Source: Enterobacter sp. SA187
Lineage (GTDB): Bacteria > Pseudomonadota > Gammaproteobacteria > Enterobacterales > Enterobacteriaceae
Assembly: GCF_001888805.2 (NCBI RefSeq)
Contig: NZ_CP019113.1
Span: forward strand, 372,001 to 436,000
Length of the DNA: 64,000 bases
Reading direction: 5' to 3'
The position numbers and the translations under genes are program-made. Under the pieces are notes generated by a model, which was given only the letters and a program-made list of their open reading frames with translations, was not told where the DNA came from and did no database searches. Positions 6,323 through 15,552 of this stretch are shown in pieces. Every line of letters begins with the position of its first letter. Positions within the stretch are counted from its first letter, which is position 1.

Positions 6323-8025
6323 CACAGCACCTTTACCGATACCGGATCGCCGCCGTCCGTATCCACCAGATGCACGGCACAGGACATACACGGATCGAAA
6401 GAGTGAATGGTGCGCACCACTTCCAGCGGCTTATGCGGATCGGCAATGCGCGTGCCCACCAGCGCCTGTTCATAAGGCCCCGGCTGATCGTTGAAGTTGC
6501 GCGGCCCGGCGTTCCAGGTGGACGGCACCACCGCCTGATAGTTAGCGATTTTGCCGTCCTTGATCACCATCCAGTGAGATAACATGCCGCGCGGCGCTTC
6601 GAGAAAACCGACGCCGTAAAATTCCCCCGTTTCGGGGATGACTGGCTTCACCCAGGTGAGGTGATCGCCTTTACCGATACTGGCAATCAGCGCCTGGTAC
6701 TGATGTTGCAGGATCAGCTGCAGTTCGCAGGCGTGAACCGTCCGGCCGATAATGCGTCCCAGCGTAGAATGCAGTTGTGCCACCTCAATGCGTTGACCGG
6801 TGAGCTGCTGGTAAATGTCGTTAATTTCCTGCAATTTCGTTTGGGTCTCCTGCCGCCCCGCCGCCAGCTTGCACAGCAGCGTCGCCAGCGGCCCGACTTC
6901 CACGGTTTTGCCGTAAAAGGTCGGGGATTTCACCCAGGAATATTTGCCGTCATCCGCCCAGCCGGTGTGAGCCGGATTTGTGGTGCCCTGCCAGGGAGCC
7001 TGGGGTTCGTCGTCCTGGTACCAGGCATGTTTCGCGCTCTCCTGAATGCCGTTGATCAGCCACTGGCTGCTGTGGGCGTTAATCGGGCGGAAGGTAGCGA
7101 GATCGCCATCGGTAATGGCCCCGCCGGGGAACAAAAAGCTGCCGTTCTGGCTGTCGGTTGGGTATTCCGGCGCGCAGAGATAGTTCACCGCCCCCTGCCC
7201 CTGCGCCAGCCATTCCGGGTAATACGCGGCGATCACCGCCGTGTCGACTTTATAGACCTGCTCGATAAAATCGCCGAGCTTGTCGATAAAGGATTTGATG
7301 TACATCAGCCGTTCAAGGTTAAGCACGCCAATGCCGTCGGGGTTGATGGGGTTCGCCACGCCGCCCACCGCCAGATTCTGGATATGGGGCGATTTGCCGC
7401 CCAGTAGCGCCACAATACGGTTCGCATCCCGCTGGCACTCCAGCGCCTGTAAATAGTGGGCGACGGCGATCAGGTTCACCTCCGGCGGCAGCTTCATGGC
7501 CGGATGTCCCCAGTAGCCGTTGGCGAAAATCCCCAGTTGTCCGCTGGCGACCAGCTCCTTCACTTTGTTTTGTACACGGGTAAATTCCGCCGCGCTGTTG
7601 AGCGGCCAGCGGGAGATCCCCGCCAGCAGCGCCGCCGCTTTGGCCGGATCGGCATTGAGCGCCGCGGTAATATCCACCCAGTCCAGTGCCGACAACTGAT
7701 AAAAATGGACGATATGATCGTGGGTGGTGTGCGCTGCGAGAATGATATTGCGGATGTACTGCGCGTTCAGCGGTACGTTGATCTTGAGCGCGCTTTCGAC
7801 GGCGCGCACCGACGCGAGCGCATGGGTGGTGGTGCAGACGCCGCAGATGCGCTGCATGATCATCCAGGCATCGCGCGGATCGCGATCCTTAACGATAGTT
7901 TCCATGCCGCGCCACATGGTGCCGGAGGCCCAGGCTTTCGACACCACGCCGTCGGCGATCTCGCAGTCAATGCGCAGATGGCCTTCAATACGGGTAACGG
8001 GATCAATAGTAATTCGTTGGCTCAT
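6322..8025 (-). CDS. hybC: Hydrogenase-2 large subunit HybC
   Basis: The catalytic [NiFe] subunit of the periplasm-facing, H2-oxidising hydrogenase-2. At 567 residues it equals E. coli HybC. Nickel-binding motifs are intact: RICGVC with Cys61 and Cys64 near the N-terminus, and DPCxxCxxH near the C-terminus. The 15 residues after that His form the peptide cut off by HybD. RIEGH lies at residues 12-16. It has no signal peptide and is exported by the Tat system bound to HybO. It overlaps hybB and hybD by 4 and 1 bases. Confidence 0.97.
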   Translation of the reverse strand: MSQRITIDPVTRIEGHLRIDCEIADGVVSKAWASGTMWRGMETIVKDRDPRDAWMIMQRICGVCTTTHALASVRAVESALKINVPLNAQYIRNIILAAHTTHDHIVHFYQLSALDWVDITAALNADPAKAAALLAGISRWPLNSAAEFTRVQNKVKELVASGQLGIFANGYWGHPAMKLPPEVNLIAVAHYLQALECQRDANRIVALLGGKSPHIQNLAVGGVANPINPDGIGVLNLERLMYIKSFIDKLGDFIEQVYKVDTAVIAAYYPEWLAQGQGAVNYLCAPEYPTDSQNGSFLFPGGAITDGDLATFRPINAHSSQWLINGIQESAKHAWYQDDEPQAPWQGTTNPAHTGWADDGKYSWVKSPTFYGKTVEVGPLATLLCKLAAGRQETQTKLQEINDIYQQLTGQRIEVAQLHSTLGRIIGRTVHACELQLILQHQYQALIASIGKGDHLTWVKPVIPETGEFYGVGFLEAPRGMLSHWMVIKDGKIANYQAVVPSTWNAGPRNFNDQPGPYEQALVGTRIADPHKPLEVVRTIHSFDPCMSCAVHLVDTDGGDPVSVKVL

Positions 8026-9206
8026 GCTTTACTCGCTCCCTGAGGACAATGAACAGGCTGTTGTAGCGGAGGAATGATCGGCAGCAGGCGGACCAGTAAG
8101 ATGTAGGCGCAGATCTCAATGGCCACAAAGCCGATGGAGATCAGCAGCTCTTCCCAGGTCGGAAAATAGCGCCAGCCGCCGCCGGGGTTAAAGGCCAGCA
8201 GCGAATAAGAGAGCCGCCAGCAGGCGCAGCCGAGCAGCTGGCTGAGCGCCGCCAGAAAAAGTACCCGGCTGTCGCGCCGCCAGCGGGTTACCCGCAGCAC
8301 CAGCAGCGGAAACGCCAGCAGCGCGGTTTCAACCCAGAACAGTGCAGAGTAAACGTCTCCGGCAAAGACGTAGTGCAACTTGTCGCGCCAGAGCAGTTCG
8401 CCAAAACGCAGCAGCAGGAACAGCGCCAGCAGAAGGCTTAACAGCCCGGTCAGTTTGATAAACAGCGGCTTTTCATCCGCGCCCCTGCCGCGCAGCGCGC
8501 TCTGCACCAGCGATCCTTCGAAAATCACAATGGAGAAGCCCATGATAAAGGCGGTGAGCAGGGAAAACAGCGGCAGCATTTCATAGCTCTGCCACAACGG
8601 ATGCACTTTGTGCCCGGCAACGATCATTAACGATCCCATCGACGACTGGTGCATGGTGGGCAGCAGCGCCCCCAGCGCGATAATAAAAAACATCACTTTG
8701 TTGATGCGCCTGAGCGACACTTTCCAGCCGAGGCGCTCCAGCACTGCGGGCGCGAATTCCAGCGCCATCACGCCGATGTAGATCGTCATACAGACGGCGG
8801 TTTCAAACAGCACCGAGTTGACGTTGAAATGCCCTGGCAGATAGAAATAGGGCAGGTTCCAGTAACGCCCGACGTCAATGGTGATCGACAGCCCGCCCAG
8901 GGAGTAACCGAACAGGCTGGCCAGCAGCGCCGGGCGCACCAGCGGGTGATATTCGCCGCGGTTAAAAACGTACACCGCCCACGCCAGCGCCCAGCCGCCG
9001 CAGGCGAAACCGGTGCCGATTAACAGATCGAAGGCGATCCAGATCCCCCAGGGGTAGCCGCCGTTAAGATCGGAAACCGATCCGAGACCGAACACCAGCC
9101 GTTTGCCGATAAGGATCAGGCACAGCACCACCAGCGGCGCGAAGATCAGGATCGCCTTATTGATGAGTTTTCCGCCCAGCGGCTGCGGATCATGATGCGT
9201 CATCAT
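8022..9206 (-). CDS. hybB: Hydrogenase-2 membrane subunit HybB (NrfD/PsrC family)
   Basis: This 394-residue hydrophobic protein has about ten transmembrane segments and belongs to the NrfD/HybB family. It passes electrons from HybA to the quinone pool in the cytoplasmic membrane and contains no haem motif. It matches E. coli HybB (392). Its start lies 17 bases inside the end of hybA and its stop overlaps the hybC start, so the whole set is translationally linked. Confidence 0.95.
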   Translation of the reverse strand: MMTHHDPQPLGGKLINKAILIFAPLVVLCLILIGKRLVFGLGSVSDLNGGYPWGIWIAFDLLIGTGFACGGWALAWAVYVFNRGEYHPLVRPALLASLFGYSLGGLSITIDVGRYWNLPYFYLPGHFNVNSVLFETAVCMTIYIGVMALEFAPAVLERLGWKVSLRRINKVMFFIIALGALLPTMHQSSMGSLMIVAGHKVHPLWQSYEMLPLFSLLTAFIMGFSIVIFEGSLVQSALRGRGADEKPLFIKLTGLLSLLLALFLLLRFGELLWRDKLHYVFAGDVYSALFWVETALLAFPLLVLRVTRWRRDSRVLFLAALSQLLGCACWRLSYSLLAFNPGGGWRYFPTWEELLISIGFVAIEICAYILLVRLLPIIPPLQQPVHCPQGASKA

Positions 9207-10179
9207 CGTCCTCCTTATGCTGATCGCCTTTACTGTGACGACGCACCAGCACGGTCAGGCCCGCCAGCATCGCCAGCGGCAGCAGCATGCCTTTGTAAAC
9301 CGTATGCTGAATATTTTCGGCACGTGCGCCGGTAGAGAGCTCATCCAGCGGCGGCAGATCGAGGTTTTCCATCGGCACGGCGCTCAGCACCAGCACCTGG
9401 GTGCCGCCCGCCTCCCTTTCGCCATAGATATGCGGCACATAACGCGCCACCGGATGCAGATAAGTATCCCCCGTACTGAGCGTCTGGCGCGGATAGCGGT
9501 ACTGGCTGCCGGGCGTCAGCGCCAGCCGCTTTTTCGCTTCCGCCAGCAGCGCGTCGCGGGTGCCGAAAATGACCGCTCCCGCCGGACAGGCCTCCACGCA
9601 GCCGGGCAGACCGCCGTTATCAAGCCGCGCCAGCCCCGGCTGATTACACAGCTCACACTTATGCAGCGCCCCGAACGGGTTAGCGTAATCATATTTCGGC
9701 ACGTTAAACGGGCAGCCGACCATGCAGTAGCGGCAGCCGGTACAGACGCTGGCGTCGTAATGCACAATGCCGGTAAGAGGATCTTTTTTCAGCGCCGATA
9801 CCGGGCAGACCGACACGCAGTTAGGATCAACACAATGCATGCACTGCTTTTTGATGTAGGCGTAACCATCTTTCACCTGGTCTTTGTGCCGCCCGCTGCC
9901 GCTGCGCCACACCTGAATGATGTTGTTGGTGTAGGGGGAAAGTTTGTCATTGTTCGACCAGGTGGCTTCCCCCTGCGGATTGCGGGCTGGAAAGTTAAGA
10001 TCCTGGCAGCGGGTGACGCAGGCCTGGCAGCCGATGCAAAGCGTGGAGTCGTACAGCATCCCCAGCGCGCCGGGGATCGGCGGACGGTTGCTGGCGGCGG
10101 CGAAAGCGGAAGACGCGCTGCCTGACAGCAAGGCGCTCCCGGCAGAGAGTTTGAGGAAATCACGTCTGTCCACGATCAC
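9190..10179 (-). CDS. hybA: Hydrogenase-2 ferredoxin-like electron carrier HybA
   Basis: This 329-residue protein has an N-terminal Tat signal (DRRDFLK near residue 4, then a hydrophobic Ala/Ser tract), four [4Fe-4S] cysteine clusters (CIGCQACVTRC, CMHC with a following CVSVC, CTGCRYCMVGC, and CELC paired with CVEAC), and a C-terminal transmembrane helix (about residues 295-312). It relays electrons from HybO to HybB at the periplasmic face. It matches E. coli HybA (328). Confidence 0.95.
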   Translation of the reverse strand: MIVDRRDFLKLSAGSALLSGSASSAFAAASNRPPIPGALGMLYDSTLCIGCQACVTRCQDLNFPARNPQGEATWSNNDKLSPYTNNIIQVWRSGSGRHKDQVKDGYAYIKKQCMHCVDPNCVSVCPVSALKKDPLTGIVHYDASVCTGCRYCMVGCPFNVPKYDYANPFGALHKCELCNQPGLARLDNGGLPGCVEACPAGAVIFGTRDALLAEAKKRLALTPGSQYRYPRQTLSTGDTYLHPVARYVPHIYGEREAGGTQVLVLSAVPMENLDLPPLDELSTGARAENIQHTVYKGMLLPLAMLAGLTVLVRRHSKGDQHKEDDDDAS

Positions 10180-11291
10180 TCTCCCTGACGATCGGCGTCA
10201 TCGTGCTTTTGCTGACGCCCCAGTTCGCGCACCGTCATCAGGCTGACGCCACCCACCACGCCAATGACGCCGCCGAGTAACCCCATCGCCGTGGCGGAAA
10301 CCGCACCGCCCTCTTTTTGCGCCACCTCCGGTTTGTCGGCGCGCGGCGTCGGATTTTCCACGCTGGCGAGCTGGTGAATGCCTTTATAAAAGCCGATGCC
10401 TTCTTCGTTACAGCCGTAGCACGGATGACCAATCGCCACCGGCCACACGCCACCGACATCGCAGAATTGCAGCGTCGAACAGTTGCCCCAGGTTTCCGGG
10501 CCTTTGCAGCCTAAATGATATAAACACCAGCCGGCGCGATGGCCCTCGTCGCCAAAGGCGCGGGCGAAGCGTCCGGCGTCGAAGTGCGGTCGCCGTTCGC
10601 AGTGTTCATGGATCAATCGACCATAAGCAAAGGTCGGGCGGTTTTTGGCATCCAGCGCGGGCGGCTTGCCCCAGGTAATGATGTGCGCCACGGTGGCAAG
10701 AAAGTTATGCGGATTCGGCGGGCAGCCGGGAATATTGATCACCGTTTTGCCTGGCAGTGCCGCCTGCAATCCGACGGCGCCGGTTGGATTGACGCCTGCC
10801 GCCGCCACGCCGCCCCAGGCGGCACAGGAGCCAATGGCGATAATGGCCGCCGCATGTTCAGCGGCTTTACGGATATGGTCGACAATGGGCTCACCGGCGA
10901 CCATGCAGTAAATGCCGTTGTCCTTCAGCGGCACCGAGCCATCCACCACCAGCACGTACTGCCCCTGATATTTTTCCAGCGCCTGATGTTTGTTGTCTTC
11001 GGCCTGATGCCCAAAGGCCGCGCTCAGCACTTCGTGATATTCGAGGGAAAGGGTTTCCAGCAGCAGATTTTCAATGGTGGGATGGGTGGCGCGCAGCAGC
11101 GATTCGGTACAGCCGGTACATTCCTGCGCGCCGATCCAGATAACCGGCAGGCGCTGCGGCTGGCTGAGCGCCCCGGCCATGCGGGCGGCCGCCTGGCTGC
11201 TAAGCCCCATGGTGGCGGCCAGGGCAGCGCATAACGTCATGAAATCCCGGCGCGTGATGCCGGGCGGAATAGCAGATGTTTTTGTAACCAT
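10176..11291 (-). CDS. hybO: Hydrogenase-2 small subunit HybO
   Basis: First gene of the hyb operon. The 371-residue small subunit has a Tat signal (TRRDFM at residues 13-18) that exports the HybO-HybC pair, iron-sulfur ligands starting at ECTGC near residue 57, and a C-terminal transmembrane helix near residues 325-345 that anchors the enzyme. E. coli HybO has 372 residues. AAGGAAG is 7 bases before the ATG. The promoter must lie in 11292-11445; no clear FNR site was found there by eye, although the E. coli operon is anaerobically induced. Confidence 0.96.
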   Translation of the reverse strand: MVTKTSAIPPGITRRDFMTLCAALAATMGLSSQAAARMAGALSQPQRLPVIWIGAQECTGCTESLLRATHPTIENLLLETLSLEYHEVLSAAFGHQAEDNKHQALEKYQGQYVLVVDGSVPLKDNGIYCMVAGEPIVDHIRKAAEHAAAIIAIGSCAAWGGVAAAGVNPTGAVGLQAALPGKTVINIPGCPPNPHNFLATVAHIITWGKPPALDAKNRPTFAYGRLIHEHCERRPHFDAGRFARAFGDEGHRAGWCLYHLGCKGPETWGNCSTLQFCDVGGVWPVAIGHPCYGCNEEGIGFYKGIHQLASVENPTPRADKPEVAQKEGGAVSATAMGLLGGVIGVVGGVSLMTVRELGRQQKHDDADRQGE

Positions 11292-11393
11292 AATTGCGCT
11301 TCCTTATGCAAAGGTGGCGCTATTTCAACCCCTTCCCGGGAAAATTGCTGCGATCGGCCCGACAATTAACCTTAAAAGTGACATGGTTATTTA

Positions 11394-11424
11394 CAAAAAA
11401 AGCCACAACGTTACCGTCGTGGCC
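11394..11424 (-). terminator. Rho-independent terminator of the chemoreceptor gene
   Basis: On the minus strand GGCCACGAC and GTTGTGGCT form a stem followed by seven T residues. It lies just after the chemoreceptor stop and separates that transcript from hybO. Confidence 0.8.
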
Positions 11425-11445
11425 TGGTGATCAGAATACTAAAAG

Positions 11446-13089
11446 TTAAAACGCGACCCACTCGTCAGAGACGGGTGATTTTACTGGCGGGGTATGGCGT
11501 GACGACGATGTCGCCGCAGGCGCGGCGGCAAGCTTTTGCTCGTCTGCCGATAAACGGAACTGCTGAACCGCACGCTGCATCTCCTCCGTCTGACGCTCCA
11601 GCGCCACGGCGGCGGCCGAAACCTGCTCCACCAGCGCGGCGTTCTGCTGGGTGACGCTGTCCATCTGGGTGATGGCCACCCCGACCTGCGAAATGCCTTT
11701 GCTCTGCTCCGCGGACGCGCCGGCGATCTGCTTCATAATAGTGGTCACTTCAGTAACCGCACGCAGAATGCCTTCCATGGTGGTGCCGGTATCGTTCACC
11801 AGTTTTGCGCCTTTATCGACGCGGCTGACCGAGTCCGCAATCAGGGTTTCGATCTCTTTGGCCGCCCCTGCGCTGCGGCTGGCCAGATTACGCACTTCAC
11901 CCGCCACCACCGCGAAACCACGGCCCTGTTCACCGGCACGCGCCGCTTCAACGGCGGCGTTCAGCGCCAGGATATTGGTCTGGAAGGCGATACTGTTGAT
12001 CACCGTGGTGATCTCGGCGATTTTCTTCGAGCTGTCTGAAATGTCGCTCATGGTGGTGACCACTTCGCTGACCAGCGCGCCGCCTTTGCTGGCAGTGGTG
12101 GACGCCACTTCCGCCAGTTCGCTGGCCTGACGTGCGTTGTCTGCGTTCAGCTTCACGGTGGCGGTCAGTTGTTCCATGCTGGCCGCTGTCTCTTCCAGCG
12201 CTGCCGCCTGCTCTTCCGTACGGGATGAGAGATCGTTATTGCCGCTGGAAATTTCCGTTGCACCGCGCCAGATATTGTCGCTGCCGGAACGAATGGAGCT
12301 GACCGCATCGCGCAGGCTATCCTGCATTTCCTGCAACAGCGGCACCATCTGGCCCACACAGTTACGGCCCATCGCCTCTACCGGCTGGCTGAGATCGCCC
12401 CGGGCGATCAGGCTGAAGTGCTGGCGAATTTTCGCCAGCGGTTTAACCAGCATGGCAACCAGATAGCGATCGGAGAACAGCAGTAACAGAAGGCCAAATA
12501 TCACGGCAGTGATGATCGCCGTGCGGGTAACACTGGTCTGATGATCCACCATGACGCGGGTATCATCCAGCATCTGGTTCGCCGCTTTGTTGAACGCTTC
12601 GGTGCTGGCACCAAAGGCGCGGCTGAGGGCAGGCGTCACATTGCTTGCCTGATTACGGTAAGCGTCAAGATTGCCTTGCTGCGCAAACTGAACCTGCGCC
12701 GTCACGCCCTGATCCAGCAGCGCCTGCCAGTTACCGATCACCTGTGCGGAAACAGTCGCATCAATCGGGCCGGGTGAGATCGCCTTCAGCGCATCCAGTT
12801 TGGTTTTCATATTGTCCAGCGCCTGCTGAACCGGACCAAAATCGGCGCTGCCGCCCGTCGCTTTTGCCTCCATTGCCCGTGACAATCGGGTGACGACGCG
12901 GAAATACTGATCGTTGCCCTGGCTGAGCAGCGTCATCTGCGTGACCAGCTGGCGATCCATATCATTACCTTCAGCCACTTTCGACAGCGATAACACGCTA
13001 AATAATCCGACACCTGACCACAGCAGGCAGAAAACGCCAAGAATGGCGAGCATCACAAAGCGAATTGTGAAGTTTTGGAGCATACACAT
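11446..13089 (-). CDS. Methyl-accepting chemotaxis protein (Tar/Tsr class)
   Basis: This 547-residue transmembrane receptor has TM1 at about residues 10-32, a periplasmic four-helix ligand domain (about 35-188), TM2 at about 190-212, a HAMP domain, methylation helices and the conserved signalling tip (EQGRGFAVVAGEVRNLA). The C-terminus EWVAF fits the xWxxF tether that recruits CheR and CheB, so it is a high-abundance-type receptor. Arginines in the ligand domain (64, 68, 71) do not exactly match the R64/R69/R73 spacing of Tar and Tsr, so the ligand cannot be named. AAGGAA is 6 bases before the start. A sigma-28 promoter lies upstream. It is not part of the equivalent E. coli locus. Confidence 0.9.
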   Translation of the reverse strand: MCMLQNFTIRFVMLAILGVFCLLWSGVGLFSVLSLSKVAEGNDMDRQLVTQMTLLSQGNDQYFRVVTRLSRAMEAKATGGSADFGPVQQALDNMKTKLDALKAISPGPIDATVSAQVIGNWQALLDQGVTAQVQFAQQGNLDAYRNQASNVTPALSRAFGASTEAFNKAANQMLDDTRVMVDHQTSVTRTAIITAVIFGLLLLLFSDRYLVAMLVKPLAKIRQHFSLIARGDLSQPVEAMGRNCVGQMVPLLQEMQDSLRDAVSSIRSGSDNIWRGATEISSGNNDLSSRTEEQAAALEETAASMEQLTATVKLNADNARQASELAEVASTTASKGGALVSEVVTTMSDISDSSKKIAEITTVINSIAFQTNILALNAAVEAARAGEQGRGFAVVAGEVRNLASRSAGAAKEIETLIADSVSRVDKGAKLVNDTGTTMEGILRAVTEVTTIMKQIAGASAEQSKGISQVGVAITQMDSVTQQNAALVEQVSAAAVALERQTEEMQRAVQQFRLSADEQKLAAAPAATSSSRHTPPVKSPVSDEWVAF

Positions 13090-13143
13090 AGTTAATTCCT
13101 TGCTTGAGGTGCATTCCCATCCAGAAGGTGGGACTTATTATGG

Positions 13144-13170
13144 TTATCGGCAAAATATGCGTAATATGTA
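13144..13170 (-). promoter_or_regulatory. Sigma-28 (FliA) flagellar-class promoter
   Basis: Read on the minus strand the sequence is TACA, 15 bases, GCCGATAA. This matches the enterobacterial FliA consensus TAAA-N15-GCCGATAA with a perfect -10 element and one mismatch in the -35. It lies 55 bases upstream of the chemoreceptor start, so the receptor should be expressed with the class 3 flagellar genes. Confidence 0.82.
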
Positions 13171-13189
13171 TGCCACGGCGGACCTTTTT

Positions 13190-13780
13190 TGATCAAAAAA
13201 TAATCCACCAGGAATCCTTTAAAAAACAAGGCTCCAGGCATTTAAATAATATCGCCATTCACTTTTGCTCACACTTTTACATAAAGTTCAGCAGATAGTT
13301 ACAGCGGAAACTATCTGTAAGCTACTTATCTTAAAGAGAAAATCCCCACTCCATTTATTTAGCCTGCTAACATTCTTATTGATGCGAAAAATAAGAATCC
13401 TCCCAAAACTAATAGATTCTCGGGTTGGTTTAAACAATGTTTATGGGGGAATAAATCCCTTATTTAAATAATACTATTTACTATCTGTAGTCGCAGCATC
13501 TCAATATAGACGGTAATTTAAAAAGGGTGCATTAATTTAAATTAAGTAATCTTAAATATGGCACGTATAGTTAATTACGTGTTTCGCCATATTATGCATA
13601 TGTTACCCGTAATAAAGATGCGCTTTTTTTGAGGAGCCAAACCCGCAAGCGCTCACCGCGCCTGCCTTCCAGCCTGGTATCCGGGCCGCGTGACGCCTGA
13701 GGGCTTAAACCATAAGGCGCATTAATGAATAGTTAAGCAACGCTACATAATCATAAAGATTTGTGACCGCTGCGGCTTGT
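13190..13780. other. AT-rich gene-free interval with inverted repeats
   Basis: No convincing gene was found between the chemoreceptor promoter and gpr. Two inverted repeats stand out: CAGATAGTT/AACTATCTG (13292-13300 and 13309-13317, perfect 9-bp arms) and CACGTA/TACGTG (13562-13567 and 13576-13581). The string CTATCTGTA also recurs near 13491. Base composition is lower in GC than the flanking genes, as in a decayed or regulatory region. Confidence 0.5.
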
Positions 13781-13847
13781 GGCGATCGGCGGTAACGCTA
13801 AAATAGAAACAGCGTTTCGAATATTTATAATCAAAAAAGGAGACATC

Positions 13848-14888
13848 ATGCCCTGGTTAGCCAATCCTGCCCGTTACGAGCAGATGCAGTATCGCTACTG
13901 CGGGAAAAGCGGGTTACGCCTGCCTGCTCTGTCGCTGGGTTTGTGGCACAGTTTTGGTCACGTTCAGCCGCTGGATACCCAGCGCGCCCTGCTACGCACC
14001 GCCTTTGATGCGGGCATCACCCATTTCGATCTGGCCAACAACTATGGTCCGCCGCCGGGCAGCGCCGAGGAAAATTTTGGTCGTCTGCTGAGAGAGGATT
14101 TTGCGGCCTACCGCGATGAGCTGATCATCTCTACCAAAGCGGGCTATGACATGTGGCCAGGCCCGTATGGCTCCGGCGGCTCGCGCAAGTATCTGCTCGC
14201 CAGCCTCGATCAGAGCCTCAGCCGCATGGGGCTGGAGTATATCGATATTTTCTATTCCCACCGCGTTGATGAAAATACGCCGATGGAAGAGACAGCCTCG
14301 GCGCTGGCGCAGGCGGTGCAGAGCGGTAAAGCGCTGTATGTGGGTATCTCGTCCTACTCCTCTGAACGCACACAGACGATGGTCGATTTGCTGCGTGAAT
14401 GGAAAATCCCGCTGCTCATCCACCAGCCCTCGTACAATTTGCTCAACCGCTGGGTGGATAAAAGCGGCCTGCTGGATACGCTGGAGCGCAACGGCGTGGG
14501 CTGTATCGCCTTTACGCCGCTGGCGCAGGGTCTGCTGACCGGAAAATACCTCAACGGCATTCCTGACGGCTCGCGTATGCAGCGGGAAGGGAAAAAGGTG
14601 CGCGGATTAACCGAGAAGATGCTGACCGACAGTAACCTGAACAGCCTGCGCCTGCTCAACGAGATGGCGCAACAGCGCGGACAATCGATGGCGCAGATGG
14701 CGTTAAGCTGGTTGCTGAAAGATGCGCGCGTTACCTCGGTGCTGATTGGCGCAAGCCGTCCGGAGCAAATTGAAGAAAACGTGCGGGCGCTGGACAATCT
14801 GACCTTCAGCGCGGAAGAGCTGGCGCAGATCGATAAACATGTGGCAGATGGCGAGCTGAATCTCTGGCAGGCGTCGTCGGACAAATAA
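13848..14888 (+). CDS. gpr: L-glyceraldehyde 3-phosphate reductase
   Basis: This 346-residue aldo-keto reductase (AKR14 class) matches E. coli Gpr/YghZ in length and nearly throughout. The barrel motifs are visible: FDLANNYG (catalytic Asp and Tyr near residue 60), STKAGYDMWPG (Lys), YSHRVDENTP (His), and the C-terminal NADPH site LIGASRPEQ. It reduces L-glyceraldehyde 3-phosphate and other aldehydes with NADPH in the cytoplasm. AAGGAGA is 6 bases before the ATG at 13848; the longer reading from 13779 adds a non-conserved extension and is rejected. Confidence 0.95.
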   Translation: MPWLANPARYEQMQYRYCGKSGLRLPALSLGLWHSFGHVQPLDTQRALLRTAFDAGITHFDLANNYGPPPGSAEENFGRLLREDFAAYRDELIISTKAGYDMWPGPYGSGGSRKYLLASLDQSLSRMGLEYIDIFYSHRVDENTPMEETASALAQAVQSGKALYVGISSYSSERTQTMVDLLREWKIPLLIHQPSYNLLNRWVDKSGLLDTLERNGVGCIAFTPLAQGLLTGKYLNGIPDGSRMQREGKKVRGLTEKMLTDSNLNSLRLLNEMAQQRGQSMAQMALSWLLKDARVTSVLIGASRPEQIEENVRALDNLTFSAEELAQIDKHVADGELNLWQASSDK

Positions 14889-14894
14889 TCTCAC

Positions 14895-14920
14895 CATGCC
14901 GGGGACACCCACCCGGCATG
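14895..14920. terminator. Hairpin between gpr and the convergent membrane-protein gene
   Basis: CATGCCGGG and CCCGGCATG form a perfect 9-bp stem with an 8-nt loop, between two converging genes. There is no long T tract, so termination is likely but not certain. Confidence 0.6.
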
Positions 14921-14928
14921 TTCAGCCA

Positions 14929-15447
14929 TCAAATTTGCGCGGTGCGCACATCCCGCGGATCCACGTCCGGGCGGGCATACTCCGGCCACACCAGCGTGAC
15001 CAGTTCCGGATAGGCGTCGAGACTGAATTCGTGAAAACACTGACTTAAGTTCAGTAATTCCAGATCGGAGTGCGGAACTTTCTCACCGTTAAGGCAGCGT
15101 TTTTTTATATTATCGTAATACTTATACACTGCTGAATTCAGATCGCTGCAACGACGTTGCGCTTCAAATAAGCCCGGCACGCTATTTATTTGCGATATGT
15201 TCATTCTTTTAATTGTCGCGTGCAGAAAATCAATATATTCATGATTGACACGCCAGTACCACACCGGCGTAATGGCATTCATTAACATTGAAAAGTGATC
15301 TTCTCCCTCCTCCTTTGACAACGGCGCGGCCTCGGGAAGTGGGTTGCTGTCTGCGGCTGGCGTGCCTTTATTCAGCTCGCGCATCATAAAAAGTACGCCC
15401 GCAGTAAGTAACAACAAAGCAATAACAGAATAAAAAATACTGTTCAT
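14929..15447 (-). CDS. Membrane-anchored protein of unknown function
   Basis: Not recognised. The 172-residue protein has one N-terminal hydrophobic helix (residues about 4-22), then a proline/acid linker to about residue 50, then a soluble domain rich in aromatic residues (VWYWRVNHEYIDF near residue 63) with three cysteines. The helix is followed by RELNK, and no cleavage site is clear, so it may be an anchored rather than secreted protein; topology is uncertain. GGAG lies 7 bases before the start. It is divergent from a pair of unknown genes and lies where yghA sits in E. coli. Codons are more AT-rich than in neighbouring core genes. Confidence 0.7.
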   Translation of the reverse strand: MNSIFYSVIALLLLTAGVLFMMRELNKGTPAADSNPLPEAAPLSKEEGEDHFSMLMNAITPVWYWRVNHEYIDFLHATIKRMNISQINSVPGLFEAQRRCSDLNSAVYKYYDNIKKRCLNGEKVPHSDLELLNLSQCFHEFSLDAYPELVTLVWPEYARPDVDPRDVRTAQI

Positions 15448-15552
15448 GGGCTGGCTCCATTTTTTTTGATTTTAAAAGTCTGCCATGATATTGTCAACGA
15501 ACCTCACGCCCGGACCCCTTCCCCACTCGTTTGAAATCAAAGGATATTAGAG

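Noticed and set aside
11292..11445. FNR site in front of hybO
   Set aside because: No TTGAT-N4-ATCAA match was seen; anaerobic control may exist but the sequence does not show it to the eye.
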